Origin: Pratylenchus scribneri
Lineage: Eukaryota > Nematoda > Chromadorea > Rhabditida > Pratylenchidae
Assembly (NCBI GenBank): GCA_030063045.1
Contig: JAQSEB010000059.1
Location: forward strand, 1,178,001 to 1,242,000
Direction: 5' to 3'
DNA length: 64,000 nucleotides
Each line of letters starts with the position of its first letter. Position 1 is the stretch's first letter. This document shows positions 10,698 to 24,189 of the stretch, piece after piece. The notes below the pieces were generated by a model. The model saw only the letters and a program-made list of their open reading frames with translations, was not told the origin of the DNA and did not search any database. A program made the translations under genes and the position numbers.

Positions 10698-13600
10698 TTT
10701 TCAATGTCGAAAATGGTCCCAAAAAATAATTTAAACCTTTTCAAACTATTTTTTAGCATTAAAAAGGACAAATTAATAGGGTAATTCGGGGGAAAGGAAT
10801 GGGAGAAAGATGAGTCAACTATTGGTTTTATATTTTATCAAAATGTTTTAATCTTTATATCAGCAGTGCAGTCATCATATCTATTCATTTGGCCACAACC
10901 ACAAAATTGTTTGGTTGGGGTTTTATCATTAATTAATGTGACATTTCGTGTGAGCGGGTCGATTTTATGTTTGGGCTCATTTTGTGCTTTTTTTGTCAAT
11001 ATATTTATTATCGAAAGGGCCAAAGAGCGCATCAATCACAAACAAAAATGTGCTGATCGGTGCGAGTGAATGATAATTTGGGGGTGATTTGGGTGAATGA
11101 ATCCCCCAAGGAATTCCCCGGGCTGGTTATTCCCCGCCGTTGAAAAACCACGATGGATTTTTCTCCACAAGGGTAGATTTGATGATGAAAAATAAAAAAA
11201 TGCTTTTTGACAATAAGAGATGATTTCGGAATGACGGCTGACCAATTTAGCAAAAGGAACTTGAACAGGTTGAAGTTGAAATGATGCAATATGAACCTAA
11301 AATTAGGTGATTATCCTCATAACATTTGGATAAACAAAATAATTTGTATAATGTGTAGCTTTTTTCAATTCCAAATATTCTTCATTTTTCCACACGGGCA
11401 AAGTTTGTTTCAAAAAATTGCAGTTACTCAAAATAATTGAAGAAGAAACCGAAAACAAATACTTAATTTAAAAAAATTAAAAACCCGAATACAGATTTTG
11501 CAAATATTCCGGTTTAAAATAAACTTTGAGCAAACTAAGCTATTCCATTCCAATTTCAATGAAATTTCGTGACATTTTTTACTGAATTTGTAATTTGAAT
11601 GCCAACCAAAATGTATTCTATCTATTCGTTTATTGCCAATTCTATTTTTGTATTTTGAATTTTAAATAAAATTTGGATGGATATAAATTGGAATCAAATT
11701 TCAGGGACATTTCAAATCAAGCTTGTCAGGACATTTTTTGCAGTTTTTGAATGCCAAAAATGTATTCCGCCCATTCGTTTATTCTTTATTGCCAATTCCA
11801 TTTTTGTATTTTCGAATTTTTAAATAAATTAATTCAATTTGCAAAACACACTCATCTGGCTTCTTTTTCCCCTAGGCTAATTCAAGATTCATAGTTTTCT
11901 CAGGCTTTTTGCCATTATTTTGAATGTCTTTTTGCCTTATTATTGACATTTTTAAGCAAAAAAAACGATTTATTTCATCAAATGTTTTGCCAATAAACTG
12001 TGTATCTTTGCATGTCCTAAAAGTGTCGCCGAAAATGCTATTTTCGACCACCACAAATACTACTTTTTACGAGCACCATCAATAATATTATTGAAAATAT
12101 TTTCAATTTTTCAGCTGCCCTTCCCTCCGTTCATTTTCTATAATACTTTTTTACTCATTTGGCCTCCACACATTTATATTTAATTCCATCTGTCCATTTT
12201 TCCTAATTTTAAGTTTGATCATTTTTCGTACATTAATTTATGTTTTGGTTACATTTTCCAAACCGAATCTGAGACCGAACTATGAGCAATTTAAACAGAC
12301 AGAAAAGAGGAGTAAATTGAACAGCAGGTGAACATAAAAATGGTAATTTTTATTTGAAAATTGCGATTTTGGACGGATTAATATTTGGTACACAAATTAG
12401 ACAGATTTGGACACAATTTTGCATAGGTATTTAGAAAAGTAAATAAATAACTTTTTTGAGAATTTATTTCATGTTTTTGATGTAATTTTTATTTTTTCTT
12501 ATTTTTTCACTTATGAGGAAAATTTTCATTGTAAAAATATAATAAAAAAAGAAATCTATTTTGGTGCTTTTTAAAATTATTTTGCAAAAATTTTCAAGAA
12601 AAAAACCTAAAAGACACTAATTTTGAGATTTTTCCACTAAAGTATCCGCCCACTATTCATTTCCAATTTCCACGTAAAAGGCTGGCCTGTGGCAATATAA
12701 TTAATTCGAAATCTATTTAAATTCATTCAAGGCCATCAATTTGGAATTTATCTAAATTCATCCAAGGCCAAAATGTGTGGTCTAATTCAATGCCATCATC
12801 AAATTTAAATCCTCTCCAATTTCATTTTGACCTTCTCAAAATTTGATGCCATCAATGACGCCATAATTTGGCCATAAAGATGGCAAATAATTTCACATTT
12901 TCTGGCCTAAATAGTAAAATTAAATGTTTCCAAATTCCAAGAACTCACAATTCATTCAAATTGCCAATTACATAAGGAAAAAACCCTTAAAAAGCGATAA
13001 ATGTGCCCCGAGGGCATCATTCACCACCAATTTTCGTCGCATTTTCGCCAAATTTCATTAGCCAATTTCCATTTTACCCTTCCTTCCCCTTCAATAAAAA
13101 TTTGTTTATATTTATAAAAAAGCTCCGGCTTTTCCATTTTATTTGAATAAATTTATGATTCCAAGAAAAACTACTTCTCGGTCGAAAATTATTCTCTCCT
13201 TCAACAAACATTTCCAAGCCCATTTATTTTGGGTACAATTTTGTTGCAATAAAATTTTGTCCTTTAATTCCCCACCAAATCCACTGGGAATATTTTTTGG
13301 ATTTTATTATATTAAATTAGTGGGAATATATTTAGCATATAAATCTAATCAAATTTAGGAAGTTCATTTTTTGGGATTAAATTTATTCAAATGAATTTGG
13401 CTTCCAAATTTTCGAAGAATTTAACTTTGGTTTCTGACCAAATTTCGAGAAAATGAATAGTCATTTATATAAAGAATCCACTTTCGATTATTTATCAAGA
13501 TATGGCCATAAAAAGACCATAAACATAATTTTAATTAAAACAAAAAATTTATGGCCATAACTTGGTAAATATCCAACATTGGTCAATTCTTATGATATCA

Positions 13601-13807
13601 TTTTGTAGCTAATTTTATACTCTATAAAATCGTAAATAAATTTATTCAACAGATTTATCACTTTTGACACCAGACCATTCCGTTCCTAATTGTTCCATCC
13701 CCAATTGTCATTCATAACATTCAAAATTTGCATTTATCTCCCCATAATTCCTTCCAAATCTACTAATCCTTTTAATCTTAATCCTCTTAATCTTTTTTTT
13801 AATTTAG
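10698..13807. other. Long AT-rich intergenic region, no gene seen
   Basis: Several open frames occur (10838-11289 on both strands, 11872-12054, 13143-13358), but none shows domains or joins to others. Near-identical short phrases at 11560-11660 and 11730-11830 (GTATTCYRYCYATTCGTTTATT and flanks) are a small local duplication. Confidence 0.5.
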
Positions 13808-16800
13808 ATGAATATCTCCTCCAATGAATCCTTCATTCCCGCCTATTTATCCAATAATACTCCATCGTCATCCCCGCAAATTGCTTCGGTGCCAATCCGC
13901 ATTTTCGGTGCCATTTCCTACGCCCTCCTTTCCTCAATTTCTGTTTTATTGAATTTGCTTTTGATCGCCGTTCTCACCCATGTCCGTTTCCCAATATAGC
14001 CAAAATTAATAATTTTCAATTTTTAGGGTCATTCCCAATTTCGGCGATTGGCCTTTTTCACTTTGGCTTGGCAAATGATTTTTTGCGATTTGATGACACA
14101 AGCGGTCCAATTGATTGTGGCCGTTCCAGTCACATTTGCAGGGGAACCGGTCAGTTAACGCAAAAAAAGGATTTTTGATCCGTTCAATCCTAGCATTAGA
14201 TTCATTTTTCTTTTTTTTTTCTTTGAGATATCCGAATTTGTAGGGAATAATCTACTATTGCCGATTGAGTAACTTTTTGGCCCAAAGCCCAGCGAGGGCA
14301 TTAGCCAATCCTTAACAGCGATATATCATTGGAAAGCCCAAAGTATCCTCTAAAAAGTGGCTTCAATAAATTTTATGAATTCCGGCTTAAAAAATATATT
14401 TATTACAAAAGCCACTTTTCTATAATGCGTTTTAAATTTTCATAAAATTAATTTAATTAAGCCACTTTTAAGAGGACATTTAGGGCTTTCAAATTATATA
14501 TCGCCTTCCTAAATTAGTTTCCTTTTTGAGTTATGGCCAAAAGAGTGAAGGTACTTAATTGGCAGTATTCATTTGTTCATTTTATTTTCACTCTCTAAAC
14601 CCTAAAGGAATAAATTTTAAATCAGATTCTTTCATAATAAAAAAAAGGTCTCAAATACCTTCAAATTCCTTTAATCTCAATCCAATTAAATTTTATTGAT
14701 CTAACAGGTCTATGGCCATCCATTCTGGTATTATGCCCTCCTCTTTTTCGACACTTTTGCCTACAATGCCACCCTGCATTTCTCCGGTATGCTAACCCTC
14801 AGCCGTTTGTGCATCTTCTTTTGGCCTCGACTAAATCAGCTACTATTTTCTCCAAACAATATTTCTGTGACCATTTCCGCCCTTTGGATCTATTTAATTG
14901 GCTATTGTGCCTGTTGGAATTTGATTGGGTGCAGAAAAGCATTTTCCGAGACCGGTAATTTTATTTCATTTTTATTCCCACATACTTTATTCTACGTCAT
15001 AATTTTGTTGAAGGCTTTTACATGTTCCATGAATGCCCTGAACAACTTTCGCCAACGGGCATTCTATTCAGACAGGTAAATTTATTAAAATTGACCGGGA
15101 AAAAGTGCAACCCAACAATAATTTGCGTGTGCAAAATAAACAAAGGGAATTTGAATGGAATTTAGTACAAATTTATTGATGGGAAAAATGTTGGTCCTGA
15201 GAATGACGGGGGAAATTATTCGACAATTTTTTATGGCTAATTTTCAACAAATAATATTGAAAAAATAAATTTTTAGCTAATAAAATTTTTAAGATTAGAA
15301 AGAATTTAATTGGATGAGTAGTATTTGGAATTGGTAAAAATTTTTATCAGAAATACAGTATTTATTTTTGTATGATTGTGAGGGAAGAAGCCAGCGGCAA
15401 AAATCCCAGAAAAATTGAAAAAATAGACAAAAGAAATGATGATGCTAGAGGCAGAGGGCTAAATTATTAGAAGCAAAGAAAAAGAATGTACCAAATTATT
15501 TAGGGACAGAAGGGTGCTAAATTGTCAAAAATAATGGCCCATCACTTAAGGCAATATATTAAGACACTAGCATTGCAAATAATTCACTTGTTTGACAACG
15601 AACTTTCATCCAAAATTATAATCAAAGAAGCCACCGCCTTCTATATTACATTGAGGATTGCTTTTTTAATGCTCTTCTGTATTATTTTAAATAGTTTTTA
15701 GCCACCAAAATTTTGTTTAAATAATTCGTTGAAGGAGTTCGAAATTAGATCAATCAGTGTCATCATTAAATGAATTTAAATGTTTTAATAATATTTCTCT
15801 CTCTAGATCTCCTTCATAATGAGCACATATTTGCCTGTGCTAATGTTGATTGCCTACATTTTCTGCTTCATCTATATTCGATATTTCTTTGGGCCAAATC
15901 GTTCCAATCGGATTCGGGGTGCCAGCATTCGATCAATTGCCAGTTTGGATCGAGAGGAGCAACGAATTGAGAGGAGGCGAAGACAAAGGGAGAAAAATTT
16001 TCTCATTCAGGTTGGCACAAAAAACCATCAAATTAATGAATAATTCAATTTTTGTTCAGAGCTTTTTGATTTGCGGATTTCTTGAAGTCCAGAATTTGGC
16101 CTTCGACTTTGTGCCAATCATTTCCTCCTCTCTTCAAGGCGATTGGACATTTGTGGCAACATTTGCTGAGAACTGGGTAATTATCAGGAAATACAATTCA
16201 ATTTAATTTGCCGAAAAAGAATACATAATGACAAAATAATTATAATAGTTTAAGATAAAAAGGGTTTGTCTTAAATTCATAAACCAAATATACCCAAAAT
16301 TGTATAGAGCTGGTCAAGACGCATTGAATAGTATATAATTTGTTATGGTTTGGTCAGCAATTAAAGTGTATTAAACGGTTTAAACCCATTTTGGTTTGGT
16401 CAACAATTAAAGGGTATTAAACGGTTTAAACCCATTTTGGTTTGGTCAACAATTAAAGGGTATTAAATGGTATATAATTTATTATGGTTTGGTCAACAAT
16501 TAAAGGGTATTAAACGGTTTAAACCAATTTTGGTTTGGTCAACAATTAAAGGGTATTAAACGGTTTAAACCCATTTTGGTTTGGTCAACCATTAAAGGGT
16601 ATTAAACGGTTTAAACCCATTTTGGTTTAATGATTTAAAATTAAGTTAGAATTAGTTAAACCCAAACAAAAATATAATTAAACGATGTGGGATCTATCAA
16701 TTGTGTATAATGTTTATGTGTTTAGGACTGGACCATTATTATTTTTCGATAATTTGAATGCTTTTTTGGCAAATTAAATGTTTCCTTTTTCAATTAATTC

Positions 16801-17150
16801 AAATATTTATTCAGATTTCCATTCTCCTCAACACAATTTCCCCACTAATTTTGTTTGCCTTCAACCGTGATATACGAAAATGTTTGGTCCAATTATTGCC
16901 CTCCTCCTTCCATTCACACAATTTTGCCCAAGGGCGAATTGGCCCAATCCCGGCGATCACAAATTCACTCACAATTCCTCCTTCACAATTAATGAATCCA
17001 CTGAATAATCATCGAAAATCGCATCCATCCATTTCATTTTCCACTTCCCGTCCTTCTCAACCTCAACAAAATCAACAACAATCCACATCGGCGGGGGCCA
17101 CCAACACCAATACGCAGCAGCTGGATAATTTAGAAAGCCGGCATATTTGA
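13808..17150 (+). CDS. Seven-transmembrane chemoreceptor, srx-like (paralogue A)
   Basis: Seven exons: 13808-13981, 14027-14149, 14708-14954, 15014-15075, 15807-16010, 16060-16176, 16815-17150; 420 residues. An N-glycosylatable N-terminus (NISSNES, NNT) precedes seven hydrophobic segments. The segments after the fifth exon (SFLICGFLEVQNLAF, then ENW and ISILLNTISPLILFAFNRDI) match the TM6-TM7 pattern of nematode srx receptors. Such receptors sit in chemosensory neurons and signal through G proteins; the ligand is unknown. The C-terminus is a long Ser/Pro/Gln-rich cytoplasmic tail. A TTTAATTTAG directly before the ATG could be a spliced-leader acceptor. Its tandem neighbour at 19.1 kb is a clear paralogue with matching intron phases. 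Confidence 0.85.
14235..14565. mobile_element. Family C element, copy C3 (srx A intron 2)
   Basis: The left arm starts ACTATTGCCGATTGAGTAAC; the right arm ends with GAGTTATGGCCAAAAG. Both arms are complete. Confidence 0.7.
16201..16779. mobile_element. Family A element, copy A4 (srx A intron 6)
   Basis: The best-preserved terminal repeats: ATTTAATTTGCCGAAAAAGA at the left and CTTTTTTGGCAAATTAAAT at the right, with inverted similarity extending for about 60 bp. About five internal 46-bp units. Confidence 0.85.
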
Positions 17151-17199
17151 ACAAATCAGACAAATTTTTGTTAAATTTAATTACATTTTCACTCAATTT

Positions 17200-18960
17200 T
17201 ATGGCATTGTTAAATTAAATTATATTTGTGCCAAATTGAATTGAATTGCATTTTCTCTAATATTTTTATAAGAAAATAAAATTAAAATTATCGTCACAAT
17301 TTGTGTAATTTTCAAAAAAAAATAATTAATTTGTCGAAAACATTTTGTGTCGAAAAAGGCCCAATTCCCAGCATCAGGATAATTTAGAAAGCAGATATAT
17401 TTCACAAATTTTGTTAAATTAAATTACATTTGTGCCAAATTGAATGGCATTTTCCTTCACTATTATAATTATAATTTGTGTTCACATTTTCAATTCGAAT
17501 GATTAATGGATAAATAATTAAATTACCGAAAAAATAATTAGTTATTAATTTAATGGAACTTTTTGGTCGAAAATTTAATTTTTTAGGCCACATTAGCCAA
17601 GTTATGGGCCGAGTTATATGTCTTCAATTTTGCGATGAAAATTTTTCGACAAATTAATATAATATTATTTTTAAAATCAGGAATTTGTTTTTATAAAATT
17701 TAATTACATTTTTATTTTTTACTCAATTGTATGGCATTTTCTCAATTATTTGGGTTCAACTTCCATAAAAATGAGTAATAAATTCAATAAATATCCGTAA
17801 ATATTTTTAGCCATAAAAATATTTTCTACTTAATTTTTGTAAATATTTTTCTGCTTTATTGAATTACATTTGTGTGTCAAAATTAATGGCATTACCCCCA
17901 TTAGTAATTAAATTATTTCCTCAATTTGGATTCAACTTAAAAACTTCCATTCGAATGAATAATATATTCAGCAAATATTTGCAAATATTTATGAGAAGAT
18001 TAGCAGCAAAAATATTTTTTACATTTTTTGTAAATATTTTTACTGAATTATACAATATTTTTTCTTAATTAAAATTATTGTCACATTTTGGGTTCAAATT
18101 CCATTAGAATAAATTTAATATATTCTGCAAATATATTTTGCAAATATTTATGAATTTTTAGTTAATTTTTTGTAAATATTTTTTGCTGAAATGGCATTTC
18201 TCCGAAAAAATTTTTAGTAATAAAATTATTTCACATTTTGGGTTCAACATCCAAATTTTTTCCATTCTAATGATGAATAATATATTCAGCAAATATTATT
18301 TTGCATTTATTTAATAAATATTTATGAAAAGATTAGCAACAAAAATATTTTTGCTTAATTAATGGCACAATATTTTTTCTAAGTAAAATTATTGCCATAT
18401 TTTGGGCTCTATTTCCATTTATATAAATTAATATTCAATAAATATTTTGCAAATATTTCTGTAGAAATTAGCTGTGTAAATATTTTTTGCCTAATTTGCA
18501 TTTCCCCGAATTTTTTAGTAATAAAATTGTTTGTCACAATTTAGTAGGTTCAACTCTAAACTTCTTTCCATTCTAATAATGAATCATAAATATTTATCTC
18601 AAAGAGATTTACAGAAAAATATTTTTACATTAATTTTTTGTAAATATTTTGAATTACATTTGTGTTAAATTTAATGACATTTCTCCGAAATATTTTTTAG
18701 TAATAAAATTCAGCAAATATTATTTTGCATTTATTTAGTAAATATTTATGAAAAGATTAACTGTTAAAAAATTAAATTTATAAATATTTTTTACTTAAAT
18801 ATTTTTTCTAATAAGTAAAATTATTTCTCAAATTTTAAGCCCAACTTCCATTCGAATTAATTAATATTTAATATTAAATAAATATTCTGCAAATATTTAT
18901 GAAAAGATTAGCCGTAGAAGTTAATTTTTTGTAAATATATTTTCTTCACTAATTCATTCA
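17200..18960. repeat. Degenerate AT-rich tandem repeat between the srx genes
   Basis: The phrase AAATATTTATGAAAAGATTA (with small changes) recurs near 17990, 18330, 18750 and 18900. Each is preceded by ATATTCAGCAAATATT and followed by a GGTTCAAC-containing stretch. This indicates a worn, irregular tandem repeat of about 150-450 bp. No genes are seen in it. Confidence 0.55.
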
Positions 18961-19058
18961 CACAAAAATGTGGCAGCTGAAAAATGTGCCTTTCATTTTA
19001 GTCCTCATTTGGATGTGATTATTTGGCAATAAATGTAAAATAAAATTATTTTTGCCCA

Positions 19059-21571
19059 ATGTCCTCTGTTGAGAATTTCACCGTCCAAAATTCTCTTCCT
19101 CTCCAACCAACTTTTGGAATTCGTCTTTTCGGCGCAATTTCCTATTTTTGCCTTGCCACATTTTCACTTTTGGCCAATTTGATGCTGGCATATTCCCTTC
19201 GTAAAGTTAGTCAAAAAATGAAGAAAAATAAGTAATAAAATGTGGGCAGAGGAGAAGGGAAGATTTGTGCCCCCACAGACAATTTCCTCGATACCGTATT
19301 CCCTCTTCTTCTTCTCTTTTTTAGCATCAAAGAGAAAAAAGGAAGGGAAATTTGCCCCAGGCAATTTCTTCCAGGAATGGATACCGTATCCCTATTTTTA
19401 CCATTTATATCAGGGAGGGAAATATCAAATTAGGGTTTGGTATCGCCGATTGAATAGCTATCTAACTTTTGGCCCATATATCAGTGAGGCAATAGCCAAT
19501 CCGGGAAGGCAATATACCATTGGAAAGCCCAGAGTGCCCTCTATAAAGTGGCCATATTAAATTTTGTGAAATCTTGGATTTTAGAAAGTTTGATGTATTT
19601 AAATGAAATAAACTCAAATTTCTGGAAAAAAGCCAAATAAATTATATTAAATTTTTCACAAAAATTATGACCGAATTTTTCCTACAGTACACCCCTCCAT
19701 TCCCCTCGGCAATGGCATTCCTTCTGATCAGTTGGCAATTGTGCCTTTCAGATATTCTCTCTCAATGCATTCAACTCATTTTGGCCGTCCCTCTCACTTT
19801 CACTGGCCAACCTGTTTGTCCTCCATTTTCCTTCTTTTTGCTTATTTTCTCAAATTTTTTGAAGCTTTTTGGCCATTCTTCCTTTCTGCTTCATTCAATT
19901 GCCTTTTTCGACACGCTCACTTACAATTCCACTTTATGTTTTTCCGTCTTGATGACACTGAATCGGATTGCTGTTTTCTTTTGGCCAAAGCTGAGGAATT
20001 TTATGTTCCAAATTCCGAATATTTATTTGTAAAGATTTTACCCAAATTTCCGCCATTTATAATAACTCATCAAGAATGCAACTATTGATGATTTTTATAT
20101 CAAATTAAAGAGCAGACTTTTGGCTATCAAATGATATTAATTTTATTAAAATTGATTCAGAATTTATGAAGTTATGCTCAGAAAAACCAATGAGGATTTC
20201 GTTAATCAATAATTAAGGATATTTAAATAGTTTTTGAGTATAATTCCACCAATTTTTAATCAATTTAAATAAAATTAATATTATTTGAGAGCCAAAAGTA
20301 TTCTCTTTAATTTGATACTAAAATAATCAAAATTGATTCTGTCCTTAATGAGTTATTTTAAATGGCGTCATTCATAAATAATCCAATTCTTTTATTTAGT
20401 TCAATATCGGCCATTTGGCTCTATGATTTTTGCTTTTGTTTGGCACTAAATTTGTTCGGATGCCAAAAAGAATTTGACCCGAATGGTCTGTTTTCCACCA
20501 TAAATTTAATTTCAATTTCCCTATTTTCCAAGGTTTCTACTATTTCCACAAATGCACAAATCCTATGCCCTTCATCCGAATTGTAAATAAATCCTTCAAA
20601 ATATATACTAAATTCCCCAATCCACAGATTTATTCCTACCTAACATCCATACTTCCCCCTTTAATGTTGGCCGCATATTTGGCCATTTTTGTCCACATAA
20701 AATGGTCCAAATGGAGAGGAGTTCGCAGATTGAATGTCCCACATCAGCCATCAATTTTGAATGTGGCCGACATGTTAGGCCAAGAGGAAAGGGCCAAAAT
20801 GGAGAAATCCGTTCTTATTCAGGCAAATATTATTAAAAAGGGGGAAAAAGAAATATTTAATTTGCTGAAAATTGAAAAAGCAGAAAGATTGAGCGGTTCA
20901 ATGGTTTATCCTAAAAACATAAACCTTATACTCAATGGATAGATGTCGTTAAGAAGCATAATTTGATTATGTTTTGTCTTTAGTTTAACCAATTCTATCA
21001 TAGTTTTGAGCCATTGAACCAAAATGGGTTTAGACGGTTTTGAACGATTAAACCAAAATTGGTTTAATTTAAACCGTTTAATACTCTTTAATTGCTGACC
21101 AAAACTAAACAAATTATATATCATTCAAAGCGTCTTGACCAGCTTTATTTAATTGGGTGGTCTTATATAGATTTTTTTGATAATTACAATAATTTTTCTG
21201 CAAATTAAATAGTAACCAAAAATGTGACTATCAATTTTATTTGTTTTCAGTCCTTTCTAATTTGTGGCACTCTGGAATTGCAAAACATTGGCTTCAATTT
21301 GTTGACCGGCCTCTCGTTGGATGGCCAATTGTCATTTTTGGTGAATATTTTTGAGAATTGGATTTCCATTGCCAACAATTCAATGACCGCCCTCGCCCTT
21401 TTCACATTCAATTCACAAATTCGCTCAATTGCATTGGACAAATTGCTGTTTCGTAAAAGAGATGGAAGAAATGGCAGCACTGAATTGAGTGCGCCAACAA
21501 TGATGAATGTGATGAAAAGGCAATCCAATGGAAGTTCATTTGGAATTCAACATTTCAATCGACATCAATAA
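19059..21571 (+). CDS. Seven-transmembrane chemoreceptor, srx-like (paralogue B)
   Basis: Seven exons: 19059-19205, 19688-19813, 19865-20028, 20400-20485, 20533-20582, 20628-20822, 21251-21571; 362 residues. It aligns with paralogue A through most of its length: IRLFGAISY versus IRIFGAISY, LFFDTFAYN versus AFFDTLTYN, GFYMFHE versus GFYYFHK, SFLICG in both. Intron 6 has a GC donor (CAG|GCAAAT). B lacks the intron that A has after ENW, and its exon 7 runs through. It has two introns where A has one around the second intracellular region. The C-terminal tail is shorter than in A. Expected role: chemosensory GPCR. Introns 1, 3 and 6 hold family C, B and A elements. Confidence 0.82.
19435..19660. 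mobile_element. Family C fragment, copy C4 (srx B intron 1)
   Basis: Mainly the left arm is present (GGTATCGCCGATTGAATAGC, then CATTGGAAAGCCCAGAGTGC). Confidence 0.55.
20045..20370. mobile_element. Family B element, copy B5 (srx B intron 3)
   Basis: The left end reads CCGCCATTTATAATAACTCA; the right end reads GAGTTATTTTAAATGGCGTC. Confidence 0.75.
20852..21210. mobile_element. Family A element, copy A5 (srx B intron 6)
   Basis: Ends read TATTTAATTTGCTGAAAATT and TTTTTCTGCAAATTAAAT. Only about one internal unit. Confidence 0.75.
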
Positions 21572-22281
21572 GGTAAAATACTAAAATGGGGCATTTCAGT
21601 ATGGCCAAAATAGGAACCAATTACCAAAAAAGAGAGTTTCAATACGGTAATTTCAGAACTTGGCCTTTTCCTTTGGCCATATCTCAACAAGGAAGCAACC
21701 AATTCAGGAAGGCGATATACAATTTGAAAGCCCTAAATGTCCTCTAAAAATTGCCTTATTAATTTTTAAAAATTTAAAGCACGTTGTTTAAAAATGTCTT
21801 TATCTCCAGTAGTTCGAATGTTTAACTCACAGACATTTAAATTTTTAAAGCTTGAATTTTATTAAATTTAAAATGACCAATGTGTAAATGGCATTTTGGG
21901 CTTTCCATGGTATATTTGCCTTTCCAGCAGATTGTCTATTATTTCATTGAGCTATTTACCAAAAAAATAATCCAGTTGGTGAAATAGTGTTTTTAAAACG
22001 TACCCCACGGAAAAGATAAAATTTTTTTTATTAATTTTTCCAATAACTCAACTTTTTTTTACCTTTTTACTAGTATTGATTTTAGAGTGCGCGGACTAAA
22101 ACCTATATTTCAATGAAATTTTCGAGAACAATTTTGGTAGTGGTTGAGTGGGTGGGGGGGAGGCATGAAAGAGCGGGTGATGTTATGATTTTGGCCATCA
22201 CCAAATATTTGTTGTTTACATTCGCCGCCGCCCAATTTGCCATCCTCCCTCCTTTCCTTTCATCTACCTAAAATAACAAAA
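21572..22281. other. Intergenic between srx B and GFRP, holds family C copy C5
   Basis: A family C element spans about 21640-21985 (arms with TTTGAAAGCCCTAAATGTCC and a worn inverse). No gene is seen. A purine-rich stretch with a seven-G run lies near 22150. Confidence 0.6.
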
Positions 22282-23211
22282 ATGCCGCCCCCAATGCCGG
22301 TGATGGAGCACGTGCTCGTGTCCACCCAAATCCGATGTGAGACGGGGCCAACGGTTGTGGGCGACACTGACTCCGATCCTCAGCTGATGGCCCAGTTGGG
22401 TGCCAAAAAAGTTTATCGAATTGGCAACACTTTTGCGGAATACATGACGGAATGGGCGCCGAGACGGGTGCTGGACAGACTTTCGCAGTTGGGATTCCGT
22501 GTCATTTGTTAGTCCAATTAATACAATCCAATAATAAATGAATGCCATAAGGGACATTTCATTACAGCCATTCGAATATATTCATCTGTTTTTGCATTTT
22601 TGGCAATATCTTTTGGAGGAATTAAAAAGTCTGGGAAGGCGATATATCACATTGCAAAGCCCAAAATATCCTCTACAAAATGGCAAAGTTAAATTTTATG
22701 AAATCTAACTATAAAAATGCGTTGCCTTGGAATAGCCCTAACCTTTTGATGAAAAGTCACTTATTTTACAAAATATTTAAAAAAAAATAATTAAACCACT
22801 TTAGAAGAGGATATTCAGGGCTTTCAATTGGCATATACCCTTTCGGGATTATCTACTATTCTCTTGCTAAGCTTTGGCCAAATGAAAAGTGGAGGAAAGT
22901 CCGATTTTCCTTAATAATCAGAGATAGAGCTAGAGGGAAAATTCCTGTACCAAACAAATGAAAGAAAGTAGATAGCAGATACCGAAAAGGCGGTACTATA
23001 TTGAAATGTCCTTGTTCTGTTTCATAAATGAATGACATATTCAAATTCAGCAATGTGTGGTGCCGGCCAAACCGTCATTTGGACAATGGCCAGGGAATGC
23101 AGGACAAAAGGAGGAGGAATGAATGGAAATAATAATGGCCAAATAATTGGCGAAAGAATTGATGCGGAGGAAATTGGCCAAAAGGAGAATATTATGGAGG
23201 ATGTGGATTAA
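22282..23211 (+). CDS. gfrp-1: GTP cyclohydrolase I feedback regulatory protein (GFRP)
   Basis: Two exons, 22282-22507 and 23051-23211, give 128 residues. From residue 9 the sequence follows the roughly 84-residue GFRP family: LVSTQIRCETGPTVVGD, SDPQLMAQLGAKK, FRVISMCGAGQTVIW. GFRP binds GTP cyclohydrolase I and couples it to phenylalanine activation and tetrahydrobiopterin (BH4) inhibition, so it sets BH4 supply for serotonin, dopamine and phenylalanine hydroxylation. It is cytosolic. The protein has a short Pro/Met N-terminal extension and a C-terminal tail of about 40 residues (Gly/Asn-rich, then acidic) not found in the vertebrate proteins. The second exon joins in phase 1. The intron contains a family C element. 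Confidence 0.93.
22580..22890. mobile_element. Family C element, copy C6 (GFRP intron)
   Basis: Arms read GATATATCACATTGCAAAGC at the left and AGGGCTTTCAATTGGCATAT at the right. Confidence 0.65.
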
Positions 23212-24189
23212 TTTAATTAATTGATAATAATAGATTTATTTAATTTGTAAAAATTTTATATGTTAAAAAAGATTCCTATGTTCCAGAGCTAATAATCCGT
23301 TTAATATCTAAATTTAACTATAAACTTATTACCAAGACCCAAAACACATTGTTATGGCCAAGTCAATGGTCCCCAAATTCAATTCATCAGCCATTTTCTT
23401 CTTTTATCTAATAATTATTAATGGAATAAAATTAATTTTAAAGGATTTTGAAGCCATTTTCCAAATTTAGATATCTTCAAAAAAGCATTGTTAGTTGGAT
23501 GGACCTTGTATCGCCGCCCGCGTGTATTTCATTCATTTTTTCATTGCTAATCAATTGAAATTCAATTTGATGGTTTCGAGGACAGTTCCAATTCATTATT
23601 TCAGGGACAATTTCAGACAAAAAAAAATGGATCCTTGCCCATCGGTTCATTATGGCTAATTTTTTATATTGTAAATTGTTTATCTGGCCAATACTTCAAT
23701 TCCCCTTTCCATTTAGGGCATCTCCCCCTTCAGTTAATGCTCAAGCAATTCACCACCCAATGCTTCTTTCCCCGGATAGCTAAAATCAATTTTGATATGG
23801 GCCAATTGGCGTGCGCACCTCCCTTTCCCTTTCAATATCCTTCCATCCATCCCCATCTCAATTTTCTCTTCACCAAATCGCCAACTTGGCCACCCACCCC
23901 AAATCCATTCTTCTCCTTTCAGAATGGCCTATTCCTTTCCTGACGGTTTTGTTTCGTTCCAAATAGAGTAGCTCCGTAAAATCCGCCGACTTTAGTCCAA
24001 AATATCGGTTTTCGGTTTCTAATCTTATTTTCAATTATTTTGAATAAGAATTCTCAATTTCCCTTTTTAAATTTCATCGATTTACTGAAACCGAAACCGA
24101 CCAACTTTTCCCTTTTTAGAATTTAACAAATTGAATTGCTCACTTTTTTGATCATCTCAAATGTCGCCTCATTTTGACCCACCATTAAC
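23212..24189. other. Intergenic, no gene seen
   Basis: Upstream region of the giant secreted gene. The frame at 23635-23943 is low-complexity Pro/Phe-rich and unsupported. Confidence 0.45.

Noticed and set aside
10838..11289. Frames on both strands downstream of the PMT-2 start
   Set aside because: No signal peptide, domain or consistent splice partners; AT-rich intergenic context.
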